From: JABMRW01 sp964396965
GTDB lineage: Bacteria; Chloroflexota; Dehalococcoidia; Dehalococcoidales; BS750m-G39
DNA length: 64,000 nucleotides
Reading direction: 5' to 3'
NCBI GenBank assembly: GCA_964396965.1
Contig: CAYNGD010000009.1
Span: 6,438 to 70,437, forward strand
The stretch's first letter is position 1. Every line of letters begins with the position of its first letter. Below the pieces are notes generated by a model that was not told the DNA's origin, did no database searches, and was given only the letters and a program-made list of their open reading frames with translations. A program made the position numbers and the translations under genes. Below, in pieces: positions 57,014-64,000 of the stretch.

Positions 57014-58630
57014 TTAGAATAGCCCGGCCTCTTTAGCCTTTTTTACATATTCATTCTCCGGCCACCACTTCTCAATGCCCAGGTCTTCGGCTATTTTTTC
57101 GGTGGCGCAGTAGCCCGGGCCGAAGGTTATCATACCGCCTGAGTGAGTGCAGGCGCCGCACATATAGAGCTTCTCTATCGGCGTCGAGTGCTGGCAGCAG
57201 TACTCGTTGGGCCGGAAATAGCCCATCTGCAGCGGCAGGTAGGCGCCCTGCTTGAAGCAGCCCTGCCTCATATCGGCGAACTTGTTCTCGGTGTCGAGGG
57301 GGGTGCCCATGTAGTCCCAGATTATGTTCTCGCTGGTCATATTCGGCGCGTAGCGGCTTAAGACCTCCTTGCAGCGCTCGGCGTGCTCCCTCCTGACCTG
57401 GTACCAGGCCTGGGGGCCGCCCTCCTTGAGGTTGTAGGGTGTTTCCTGGGAGATAAGCCCGACGTGCCGGCCTGATGGTGCCCTTATCGGGTCGTGGACT
57501 GAGGGGAAACAGCTGTTGAAGCCGCCGCTAATAAGCTCGCCCCGCTTTATCGCCTGGAAGTGGTTGACCAGCTCCTCCTCGTTTTCGTAGCCGAGCACGT
57601 AGATAAGCGCGTTGTTGAGGTTGGGGTCGGCTTCGGCCACCTTAAACTTAGGGGCTTCAAGCAGGGCCATATGCACCGTGAAGAAAGACCAGTCGCTGTA
57701 GTTCCATTCCCTGACCCTGTTGGTGAACTCCGGCTCGAGGTGGTCTTCCCCCACCAGCTCCAGAAAGGTCTGGTGCGGGTTGAGCGAGCTGCAGACGAAC
57801 TTGTTGGCCTTTATCACCCGGCCGTCCTCAAGCTCCACCCCTCTGGCTTGGCCGTCCTCGATTACCAGCCGCTTGACCATCTGATTGGTCAGGACCATTC
57901 CCCCGCTCTGGTAGATGAACTTGCTCATCAGGTGGGCCAGGTGGTGCGAGCCCCCCTGGCTTAGGCGGAAGTGCCAGCCGCGGTTCATCATCAGCGGAAC
58001 CAGGTAGCCCAGGCCCTCCAGGTCATAGTCCAGCCCCCACATGCAGGCCAGGTAGAGGAATAAGGCCCTAACCCGCTCGTTCTCAAACCAGCCGTCAACT
58101 ATCTGCTTGGGGCTGAAGCCGGTCAGCTCATCGTCCCTTTTGGTGATAGGATTTGCCTCGAGCCTGGCCGCCTGGTCCAGGCTGGGCATCGGGTTTACGT
58201 AGCTGGCCGGGGCCAGGAAGAGGTCCATCGCCTGCTTCGACCACTTGGCGAAATTCCTGAACGCCTCGGCATCCCTGGCCGAGAACCTCTTTATGGACTC
58301 ATACGACCTTGCCGGGTCGCTGTACAGGGCTAAATACTTGCCATCAGAGAAGGGCATAACTATCTGCAGCTCCGGGTATATCCACTTCAGGTCGAAGTCT
58401 TCCTCCAGCCGCAGGTCTTTTAGCGGCGGGGCGTAATCGACCATCATGTGGTAGATGGCATGAACGTCATGAAGGAAGCCGGGGATGGTGACCCTCTCTG
58501 TGGACAGCCCCCCGCCCAGCTCGAACCTTTTTTCCAGCACCAGCACCTTCAGCCCCGCCTTGGCCAGGTAGGCGCCGACGGTAAGTCCGTTCGGGCCGGC
58601 ACCGATAACGATACCATCGTAGTCTTGCAA
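57014..58630 (-). CDS. Phytoene-desaturase-like FAD oxidoreductase B
   Basis: A 538-residue paralogue of the neighbouring FAD enzymes, with VIGAGPNGLTVGAYLAKAG as FAD loop (residues 8-26), GGGLSTE and a C-terminal CGACTHSGGMITFGPGY segment. TTG 58630 has AAGGAGG 7 nt upstream. It is the first gene of a three-gene operon transcribed away from the LysR gene, which is the usual arrangement for a LysR target. Confidence 0.85.
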   Translation of the reverse strand: MQDYDGIVIGAGPNGLTVGAYLAKAGLKVLVLEKRFELGGGLSTERVTIPGFLHDVHAIYHMMVDYAPPLKDLRLEEDFDLKWIYPELQIVMPFSDGKYLALYSDPARSYESIKRFSARDAEAFRNFAKWSKQAMDLFLAPASYVNPMPSLDQAARLEANPITKRDDELTGFSPKQIVDGWFENERVRALFLYLACMWGLDYDLEGLGYLVPLMMNRGWHFRLSQGGSHHLAHLMSKFIYQSGGMVLTNQMVKRLVIEDGQARGVELEDGRVIKANKFVCSSLNPHQTFLELVGEDHLEPEFTNRVREWNYSDWSFFTVHMALLEAPKFKVAEADPNLNNALIYVLGYENEEELVNHFQAIKRGELISGGFNSCFPSVHDPIRAPSGRHVGLISQETPYNLKEGGPQAWYQVRREHAERCKEVLSRYAPNMTSENIIWDYMGTPLDTENKFADMRQGCFKQGAYLPLQMGYFRPNEYCCQHSTPIEKLYMCGACTHSGGMITFGPGYCATEKIAEDLGIEKWWPENEYVKKAKEAGLF

Positions 58631-58752
58631 GTTGCCCTCCTTGGTTATCTTGATTTGTTAAATAGCCTGTGATAAGTTATAAAAGAGATCTCATTTTATA
58701 GTGTATAGGGGCAAATATAACTGCGTCAACCCTATCAGGGAGTAAACATTTT

Positions 58753-58779
58753 AATAATCTCTTTAGTTTTTAGATTATT
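58753..58779. promoter_or_regulatory. Candidate LysR operator
   Basis: AATAATCT (58753-58760) and AGATTATT (58772-58779) form a perfect 8-bp inverted repeat with an 11-nt centre, i.e. the T-N11-A box of LysR regulators. It lies 24 nt before the lysR ATG and 122 nt from the divergent FAD gene, suited to autoregulation and activation. Confidence 0.65.
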
Positions 58780-58803
58780 CTGGAGTCTAAAGGGTTAAGC
58801 CAA

Positions 58804-59745
58804 ATGTTTCCTTTCGAGCAGGCCAAGCCGCCCAAGGTAAGTCCCGAGCACCTCATCACCTTCTACTTCGTGGCGGAGGGAAAGAGCTTCAAGCTGGCTT
58901 CCGACCTGCTCTATTTAAGCCAACCGACGGTATTGCTTCACATAAAGTCTCTTGAGACTGGATTCGGCGTCAAGCTTATTCACGTCAAGAAGAAGAGGGT
59001 AACCCTCACCGAGGCCGGCGAGGTGCTTCTTCCCTATGCCCGGGAAATCTACCAGCAGACCAGGCGCGCCGAGAGGTGTCTGCAGAACTTCCGGGAGGAG
59101 ATGCTACGCATCGGGGTGGCCTATACCCTCTCGGCCAGCGTTACCACCGTAGCTGGTATCTTTAAGGAGCTTTTCCCTAACGTAAAGGTCAAGATTAGGG
59201 AGGGGCCAACTCACCAGGTCGTCGAGGAAATCTCCAACCTGCAGCACGACCTGGCGGTGGTGGCCAACTTCGATTACGGAGTCCCCGAGCTGGAGAGGAT
59301 AGAGGTCTCTAAGGGGCACAAGATGCTTTTCGTCGCCTCTCCGGCTGACCCCCTTGCCCGGGAGGAAAAGCTGGAGCTGACCGCTCTCAACGGGCACCCG
59401 CTGATTATGCCGGCGGAAAAGTCGATAAGCCGGGACATACTGTCAAGGCTTATGGAAGAGAAGAAGATTGAGCCGGTCGTCATCGCCGAGGTGGATAACG
59501 TTGAGTCGGCCAAGAGTCTGGTCAAGATGGGGCAGGGGGTGGCCCTGCTGCTTGAGGACAATGTCATTGACGAGCTGCGTGACGGAAGGCTAAAGGCGCT
59601 GCCTTTCAGAGAAAAGATAAAGATTGGGGTGGAGGTTCTGGTCCACCGGGATAACCCCCTCCGCAACATCGGAACCAAGTTCGTTTCCCTGCTCAGGCAG
59701 GCCTACAAGAACCGCGCCGTTCTTAAAGTTCTGCCCACCACCTGA
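58804..59745 (+). CDS. LysR-family transcriptional regulator
   Basis: A 313-residue LysR-type regulator. The winged helix-turn-helix covers about 15-75 (FYFVAEGKSFKLASDLLYLSQ, then TVLLHIKSLE), and the type 2 periplasmic-binding effector domain follows (about 100-300), ending VLVHRDNPLRNIGTKFVSLLR. It is divergent from the FAD-B/hypothetical/FAD-A operon with a T-N11-A palindrome between them. The SDR 4/FAD-C operon converges on it. The effector is probably a pathway substrate or intermediate. Confidence 0.92.
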   Translation: MFPFEQAKPPKVSPEHLITFYFVAEGKSFKLASDLLYLSQPTVLLHIKSLETGFGVKLIHVKKKRVTLTEAGEVLLPYAREIYQQTRRAERCLQNFREEMLRIGVAYTLSASVTTVAGIFKELFPNVKVKIREGPTHQVVEEISNLQHDLAVVANFDYGVPELERIEVSKGHKMLFVASPADPLAREEKLELTALNGHPLIMPAEKSISRDILSRLMEEKKIEPVVIAEVDNVESAKSLVKMGQGVALLLEDNVIDELRDGRLKALPFREKIKIGVEVLVHRDNPLRNIGTKFVSLLRQAYKNRAVLKVLPTT

Positions 59746-59764
59746 AATCCCGGTTAGGCCTTCT

Positions 59765-60520
59765 TCAGTGCATGTACCTGCCCCCGTCAACCACCAGCGT
59801 CTGGCCGGTGATGAAGTCGCTGTCGTCGCTGGCCAAGAAGATGAGGGCCCCCACCAGGTCTTCCGGCACTTCAAGGCGACCCAGCGGGGTAAATCTGACG
59901 TCATACTTAGCAATATCGTCAATCAGGGAGCGGCTGGCCTCGGAGTCGGTAAAGCCAGGGCCGATGGCATTGACCCTTATGCCGTACTGGCCCACCTCCA
60001 CCGCCAGGGCTTTGGTAAGGCTGATAATGCCACCTTTGGAGGTTACGTAGTGGACCATGTGCCGGGAGCCGGTGAAGGCCGTCTCCGAGGTGAGGTTGAT
60101 AATCTTGCCCTTGCCCTGCTTTTTCATCTGGGGGAAGACCGCCCTTGAACAGAGGAATGGCCCCTTCAGGTTCACCGTCATCAGCTTGTCCCACTCGTCC
60201 AGCGGTATCTCGGGGAACGGTTTTCGGGTTATGCCGAAGACCAGAGCGGCGTTGTTGACCAGTATGTCTATTTTGCCGAACTGCTTTATCGTCTCTTTGG
60301 CCATGGCCAGGGTGGCCGCCTCCGAGGTGACATCGGTCTTGATTGAAATAGCTTGACCGCCTTTTTCTTTGATTTCGCTGGCGGTCTGCTGTGCCTCTTT
60401 TTCTTTAATATCGGCCACCACCAGGCTGGCCCCCTCTTGAGCCAGGGCCAGACAGAAGGTTCTGCCCAGCCCGCTGGCCCCTCCGGTGACGATGGCTACC
60501 TTGTCTTCTAGCCTTTTCAT
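59765..60520 (-). CDS. Short-chain dehydrogenase/reductase 4
   Basis: A 251-residue classical SDR with TGGASGLG, LVNNAALVFG, the TRKPFPEI element shared with SDR 2 and 3, Ser in NLTSETAF and YVTSK. Its start overlaps the FAD-C stop by 4 nt, so the two proteins are made together and likely act on successive steps. Confidence 0.92.
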   Translation of the reverse strand: MKRLEDKVAIVTGGASGLGRTFCLALAQEGASLVVADIKEKEAQQTASEIKEKGGQAISIKTDVTSEAATLAMAKETIKQFGKIDILVNNAALVFGITRKPFPEIPLDEWDKLMTVNLKGPFLCSRAVFPQMKKQGKGKIINLTSETAFTGSRHMVHYVTSKGGIISLTKALAVEVGQYGIRVNAIGPGFTDSEASRSLIDDIAKYDVRFTPLGRLEVPEDLVGALIFLASDDSDFITGQTLVVDGGRYMH

Positions 60521-62169
60521 TTCTTCTCCCCCGCCTTTTTCAGGCTGAAGTCATCGGCCACGGTCTGGTAGCAGCAGTAGCCGCTGCCCCGGCCGGTGCC
60601 GACGCCGGAGTGGGCCGCCGCCGAACACAGGTAGAAATTCTTTATCGGGGTGCGGTAGTTGGAAAGCTCCGGGGTGGGGCGGAAGCGGTCCTGCTGGGAG
60701 AGGAGCATATCGCCGACGGCGATGGAGCCTTGAGGCATATTGATATGTCTTGACTGGATATCGTATGGGGTGACCACGCGGCTGGCGATAACATTATCCC
60801 TGGTCATATTGGGGGCGTACTCTCCCCACTGCTCGACTATCCTCTCGGCGAACTCGTTCCTGATACACTCCCACTCTGTCGGCGAGAAGCGCCTGGCCGG
60901 AGCGGCGAACTCCTCCACCCCGATGAGGTGCTTGCCCTCGGGGGCGCGGCCCTTGTCCCACATGGTATCGGCGCCGGTGAACAGGAACAACCGGCTGGCG
61001 ATACCGTTGACCAGGATTTCGGCGCAGTAGCGGGTGGCCATGTAGTCGGCGTTTCTCGGCCCGATATAAAGCCTGGGCTGGAGGCCGCAGTCCGGGTTAA
61101 AGGAGGCGGCCTTGTATTTGGGTAGCTCGTGCATGGCGAAGTTGGCCCAGATAACGTTGTGCCGGTCGTGCCTGATGTTCTTCACCCGCCGCATGATTTT
61201 GGGGCTGACGTAGTCCTCGCCGATGAGCTGGCAGATGCTCTGCTCGGCGCTCAGGTCGCTGACCACCAGCTCTTTAGCCTTTATTTCAGTCCTGTCCTTG
61301 AGCCGGACTCCCCTGGCCCGGTCGCCCTCGATAATTAGCTTATTGGCCTCGCTGTTGACGAAGTACTCCCCGCCCATCTCGGTGAAGGCCTGGGTCAGGG
61401 CGTTGGTTATCTTCTGGCTGCCGCCGACGGCGATGGCCGCCGGCTCCCAGGAGAGGACCAGGCCGATGGTATGGACGAAGACATAGGGGCCGAGCACATC
61501 GTCGGGGGAGCAGCCGGTGGAGGTCATGGCTCCCCGTATGAAGAGCGTCCTCAGCTCTTCGCTCTCGAAGACGTCGTAGGCGAGCTGCTGGCAGGTCATG
61601 TAGTGGTAGACCGGGTCGATGCCGTCCTTGGGGTCGTCCAGCAGCTTCTCCAGCTCGTTCTTTACCCCCCAGGGGGTGGGCGGGCTGAAGCGGTACTTGC
61701 CGAAGGCCTTGCGCCACTTGGCTAAATAACGCCGCAGCAGCTCCTCGGCGGTGCCGGCGTCGTTCTTTGAGAACCGGGCAATCTGGTCAAGCGTCTTCTG
61801 GGTATTCTCATCGGAGAACTCGGCCCGGCCGGTAATCGGGTCAACCACCCTCATCGCCGAATAGCCTACCAGGCAGGTGTCGTTGTCAAAGACCATGGCC
61901 TCGCTCTGCTCCGGGAAGATATACTCCAGCCCCTTTCCCCTCAGGTTGAAATCGCTGTAGGCGGGGTGGGAGTAGAAGCGCGTCCAGTGGGCACATTCGT
62001 TCAGGAGAAAGCCGGGCAGGGGGCCCTCCTCGCTGGTAACGGAGCCGCCCAGCTTGGACTGCCTTTCCACTATGGCCGTTTTCATCCCCGCCCTCTGCAG
62101 GTAGCAGGCTACTATCAGCCCGTGGTGCCCCCCTCCAAGAACTATCGCATCGTAGCTTTTATCAGCCAA
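60517..62169 (-). CDS. Phytoene-desaturase-like FAD oxidoreductase C
   Basis: A 550-residue paralogue of FAD-A and FAD-B. FAD loop VLGGGHHGLIVACYLQRAGMK, second contact GGSVTSEE, and C-terminal GVGTGRGSGYCCYQ. Closest in layout to FAD-A (shared PWGVK, TSTGC and TPYDI blocks). TTG 62169 follows GGAGGTG. The 294-nt region upstream contains a candidate operator (62193-62236). Cotranscribed with SDR 4. Confidence 0.85.
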   Translation of the reverse strand: MADKSYDAIVLGGGHHGLIVACYLQRAGMKTAIVERQSKLGGSVTSEEGPLPGFLLNECAHWTRFYSHPAYSDFNLRGKGLEYIFPEQSEAMVFDNDTCLVGYSAMRVVDPITGRAEFSDENTQKTLDQIARFSKNDAGTAEELLRRYLAKWRKAFGKYRFSPPTPWGVKNELEKLLDDPKDGIDPVYHYMTCQQLAYDVFESEELRTLFIRGAMTSTGCSPDDVLGPYVFVHTIGLVLSWEPAAIAVGGSQKITNALTQAFTEMGGEYFVNSEANKLIIEGDRARGVRLKDRTEIKAKELVVSDLSAEQSICQLIGEDYVSPKIMRRVKNIRHDRHNVIWANFAMHELPKYKAASFNPDCGLQPRLYIGPRNADYMATRYCAEILVNGIASRLFLFTGADTMWDKGRAPEGKHLIGVEEFAAPARRFSPTEWECIRNEFAERIVEQWGEYAPNMTRDNVIASRVVTPYDIQSRHINMPQGSIAVGDMLLSQQDRFRPTPELSNYRTPIKNFYLCSAAAHSGVGTGRGSGYCCYQTVADDFSLKKAGEKK

Positions 62170-62192
62170 AATGGCACCTCCATTAATTTTTT

Positions 62193-62236
62193 TTATGCTA
62201 ACATTAAATTATTTATGCTGATTTGTGTTAACATAA
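62193..62236. promoter_or_regulatory. Candidate operator before the FAD-C/SDR 4 operon
   Basis: TTATGCTAACA (62193-62203) and TGTTAACATAA (62226-62236) form an 11-bp inverted repeat with one mismatch around a 22-nt centre. A further TTATGCTG lies at 62213-62220. It sits 24 nt before the TTG start, overlapping the likely promoter. The rest of the gap to 62463 holds a TATAAT at 62412-62417 for the next gene and nothing else seen. Confidence 0.5.
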
Positions 62237-62463
62237 CTAAAGTCTGGGGCTGGAGATGGCTCCTTTATACGACATAATGTAACCGAATCTCACCTGAGTT
62301 CTGAGGCTGGCAATGTGGTCAAAGCTAGCTATGGTAATATTCTAGCAGGGCGGGAGGGGGTAATCAAGACGTCCTGTTGGCTAGTCCGATGATTTGTTGC
62401 CCGGGAAGGGCTATAATAGGGGTATGCGCTATCGCCCGCTACTTGTCCACCTGGGGAATACCT

Positions 62464-63249
62464 ATGGCTGACGACGAGGTAATACATATTGCGGCGGCAC
62501 CTGCCGCCGACCCTGATGCCAGTATGGTCAAAAATGTGGCGGCTATTATCAACCGGGGCCCTTATGATACCCGTCTTCTTCTGGCCGGCAAGATTCCTAG
62601 AATCGTTGCCCACTGCAGCAGCCAGCAGCAGGCCGAGTCCATAATTCAGAATCTTCAAAGTCTGGGTCTGGTTGCTATCACCTGCAAGGACTCTGAGCTC
62701 CGCCGGCTCCCCCGGCCCTTCAAGGTGCAGACACTGGGGTTCGGGGAGAAAGAGGTCCTCTTCCGGGACAGCGCTGGCAGCGAGAAAAGGGTGGTGGCCA
62801 AGAATGTCTTTCTGATCCTGGTGGGTAAGGTGGAGACCTCGGTGGTGGTGGAGACGACCAAGACCAAGACTAAATTTAGTCTGGGCAGGACGTTGCTCAC
62901 GGGCATCCCGATGTGGCAAAGGGTTGAAGAGAAGTCCGCCAGCCGCTCTGTCCGGACCGAGTATTTCGCCAGGCTGTATGAGCCGAAATCCCCAGACCCC
63001 AGTGTGGAAATAGTGCAACACAATATGAATTATTCGTTCTTAGGGGCAGAGATGGATGTCTCCTCGTTCACCAACTTCGGTACTGTTGTCCGGCGTTTCC
63101 GGGAGGTATTCCCGAAGACGATTTTTGATGACAGGCTAGTCAAACCTTCGGCGCTAGCCACATCCTCCAGCCAGGAAGATATTGAGATAAACTGCCGGTT
63201 GATTTACCTTTTCCACGCCGTAGCCAGCAGCCGGCCTGGTGATCCTTGA
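62464..63249 (+). CDS. Hypothetical cytosolic protein
   Basis: A 261-residue protein without membrane segments that I do not recognise. The N-terminal part (about 20-80) alternates strands and helices (VAAIINRGPYDTRLLLAGKI, then QAESIIQNLQSLGLVAITC), like a small ferredoxin-fold domain. The middle contains strands (VFLILVGKVETSVVVETTK). ATG 62464 is preferred; the frame extends to 62377, but that part overlaps the TATAAT at 62412. Convergent with livF. Confidence 0.65.
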   Translation: MADDEVIHIAAAPAADPDASMVKNVAAIINRGPYDTRLLLAGKIPRIVAHCSSQQQAESIIQNLQSLGLVAITCKDSELRRLPRPFKVQTLGFGEKEVLFRDSAGSEKRVVAKNVFLILVGKVETSVVVETTKTKTKFSLGRTLLTGIPMWQRVEEKSASRSVRTEYFARLYEPKSPDPSVEIVQHNMNYSFLGAEMDVSSFTNFGTVVRRFREVFPKTIFDDRLVKPSALATSSSQEDIEINCRLIYLFHAVASSRPGDP

Positions 63250-63255
63250 CAGGTT

Positions 63256-63963
63256 CTAGCCTCCCAGGTAGGCCCTTCTGACGATGTCGCTGGACTTAAT
63301 TTTATTGATGTCACCCTCGAGGACGACTCTCCCGACCTGCAGCGCGTAACCCATACTGGCCACATCAAGAGCTAGGTGAACATTCTGTTCTACCAGCAGG
63401 ACGCTAACCCCCCTCTGGTTAATATCCTTGATGACGTCACCCAACCGCTCAACTAATCTGGGAGCTAATCCGAGTGAAGGCTCATCCATGCAGAGCAGCT
63501 TGGGGTTGCTCATCAGTCCACGCCCGATGGCCAGCATCTGCTGTTCACCTCCACTCAGTGTTCCAGCGTTTTGTTTGCTCCTCTCCGACAATCTCGGGAA
63601 TAGCCTGTATACCTCTTCCAGACTTTTATTTATTTCACTCTTGTCTTTGCGTAAACTGGCACCCAGTTTGAGGTTGCTCAAAACGGTGAGGTAAGGAAAA
63701 AGCTGCCGGCCTTCAGGGACCAAGGAGATACCTAGGCGCACAATGTCTGCCGTTTGCTTGCCATTGATTTTATTACCCATATACCAAATCTCCCCCGAGG
63801 TTAAGGGCACCAGACCGGAGATAGCTCTCAGAATAGTGCTCTTACCGGCCCCGTTAGCCCCGATAATGCTGACCACCGCCCCCTCGGCCACCTCCAGCGA
63901 AACATCTTTTATCGCCAGGGACTTACCGTAGTGTACCGTTATGTTTTTGACTTCAAGCAGCAT
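63256..63963 (-). CDS. livF: Branched-chain amino-acid ABC transporter ATP-binding protein (LivF type)
   Basis: A 235-residue ABC ATPase: Walker A GANGAGKST, Q-loop region, signature LSGGEQQM, Walker B LLCMDEPSLGL and the H-loop in LVEQNVHLAL. EGRQLFPYLTVLSNL and the AYLGG end are typical of LivF. ATG 63963 lies within the end of livG (11-nt overlap). Transporters of this family also import aromatic acids in degraders, so a link to the adjacent catabolic block is possible. Confidence 0.93.
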   Translation of the reverse strand: MLLEVKNITVHYGKSLAIKDVSLEVAEGAVVSIIGANGAGKSTILRAISGLVPLTSGEIWYMGNKINGKQTADIVRLGISLVPEGRQLFPYLTVLSNLKLGASLRKDKSEINKSLEEVYRLFPRLSERSKQNAGTLSGGEQQMLAIGRGLMSNPKLLCMDEPSLGLAPRLVERLGDVIKDINQRGVSVLLVEQNVHLALDVASMGYALQVGRVVLEGDINKIKSSDIVRRAYLGG

Positions 63964-64000
63964 GCTCACCACCAAAATAGGCTTGAATTACCTCTTGGTT
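63953..64000 (-). CDS. livG: C-terminal end of LivG-type ABC ATPase (cut by window edge)
   Basis: On the minus strand the last 15 codons of a gene run in from the edge, reading NQEVIQAYFGGEHAA and stopping at 63953-63955. The VIQAYFGG ending is characteristic of LivG. It overlaps the livF start, as livG-livF pairs often do. Only the tail is visible. Confidence 0.75.
   Translation of the reverse strand, partial: NQEVIQAYFGGEHAA

Noticed and set aside
54924..62169. Carotenoid biosynthesis cluster
   Set aside because: The FAD enzymes resemble phytoene desaturase in fold only. There is no phytoene synthase, cyclase or isoprenoid gene.

Overview
This window looks like chromosomal DNA from an anaerobic, free-living bacterium, most likely a Dehalococcoidia-type Chloroflexota. 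That placement is an inference from the protein set (oxygen-sensitive aldehyde:ferredoxin oxidoreductase, high-molecular-weight rubredoxin, several rubrerythrin/ferritin-like proteins, HisZ-dependent histidine synthesis, an rpsO-pnp-dapB-asd-dapA operon), from the high-GC codon use and from frequent TTG/GTG starts. No rRNA, tRNA, CRISPR array, transposase or phage gene was seen.

Layout. 1-6.4 kb: 3' end of purA, then a minus-strand operon rpsO-pnp-dapB-asd-dapA-GNAT. 6.6-12.4 kb: plus-strand zinc-ribbon protein, DUF503, MrfA-type helicase, ArsA-like ATPase, ftsY and lgt. 12.4-16.5 kb: minus-strand RRM protein, rpsU, a second zinc-ribbon protein, recJ, fabF. 16.5-22.9 kb: a 32-residue CxxC peptide, mtaB, a NarL-type two-component pair, a GvpL/F-like protein and birA. 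22.9-25.4 kb: NfeD/NfeD/SPFH membrane operon. 25.4-32.6 kb: histidine genes hisZ-hisG-hisD, a separately controlled hisC, a TMEM175 channel and hisB. 32.6-38.7 kb: purine operon guaA-(membrane protein)-purD-purE-purB-purC. 39-46.4 kb: a dense minus-strand iron/sulfur/redox block (three ferritin-like proteins, cysteine-desulfurase homologue, IscU-like scaffold, DsrE, TusA, rubredoxin fusion, peroxiredoxin, DUF4405). 48.5-62.2 kb: an accessory catabolic block with four short-chain dehydrogenases, a PEP-utilising mobile-domain protein, MoaD plus tungsten/molybdenum AOR, three phytoene-desaturase-like FAD oxidoreductases and a LysR regulator. The right edge enters a branched-chain-amino-acid-type ABC transporter (livF, end of livG).

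What stands out. (1) hisC is preceded by its own promoter, a 26-codon leader ORF with a Tyr/Phe run, and mutually exclusive antiterminator/terminator helices: a ribosome-mediated attenuator that points to aromatic amino acids rather than histidine. (2) A dispersed three-hairpin intergenic element occurs three times (about 0.5, 16.9 and 31.5 kb). (3) At least six genes have near-consensus promoters whose -10 box lies only 7-9 nt before the ATG, predicting leaderless mRNAs. (4) Three genes, two of them conserved enzymes, appear to start at rare codons (hisG at ATT; purD and a small membrane protein at CTG). (5) hisG is an internal tandem duplication in which only the second half keeps the PRPP-loop signature. 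(6) The NifS-type protein has Glu where the PLP-binding Lys should be. (7) The FAD/SDR/AOR block is a candidate undescribed catabolic system. All calls come from reading the sequence; no database search was run.
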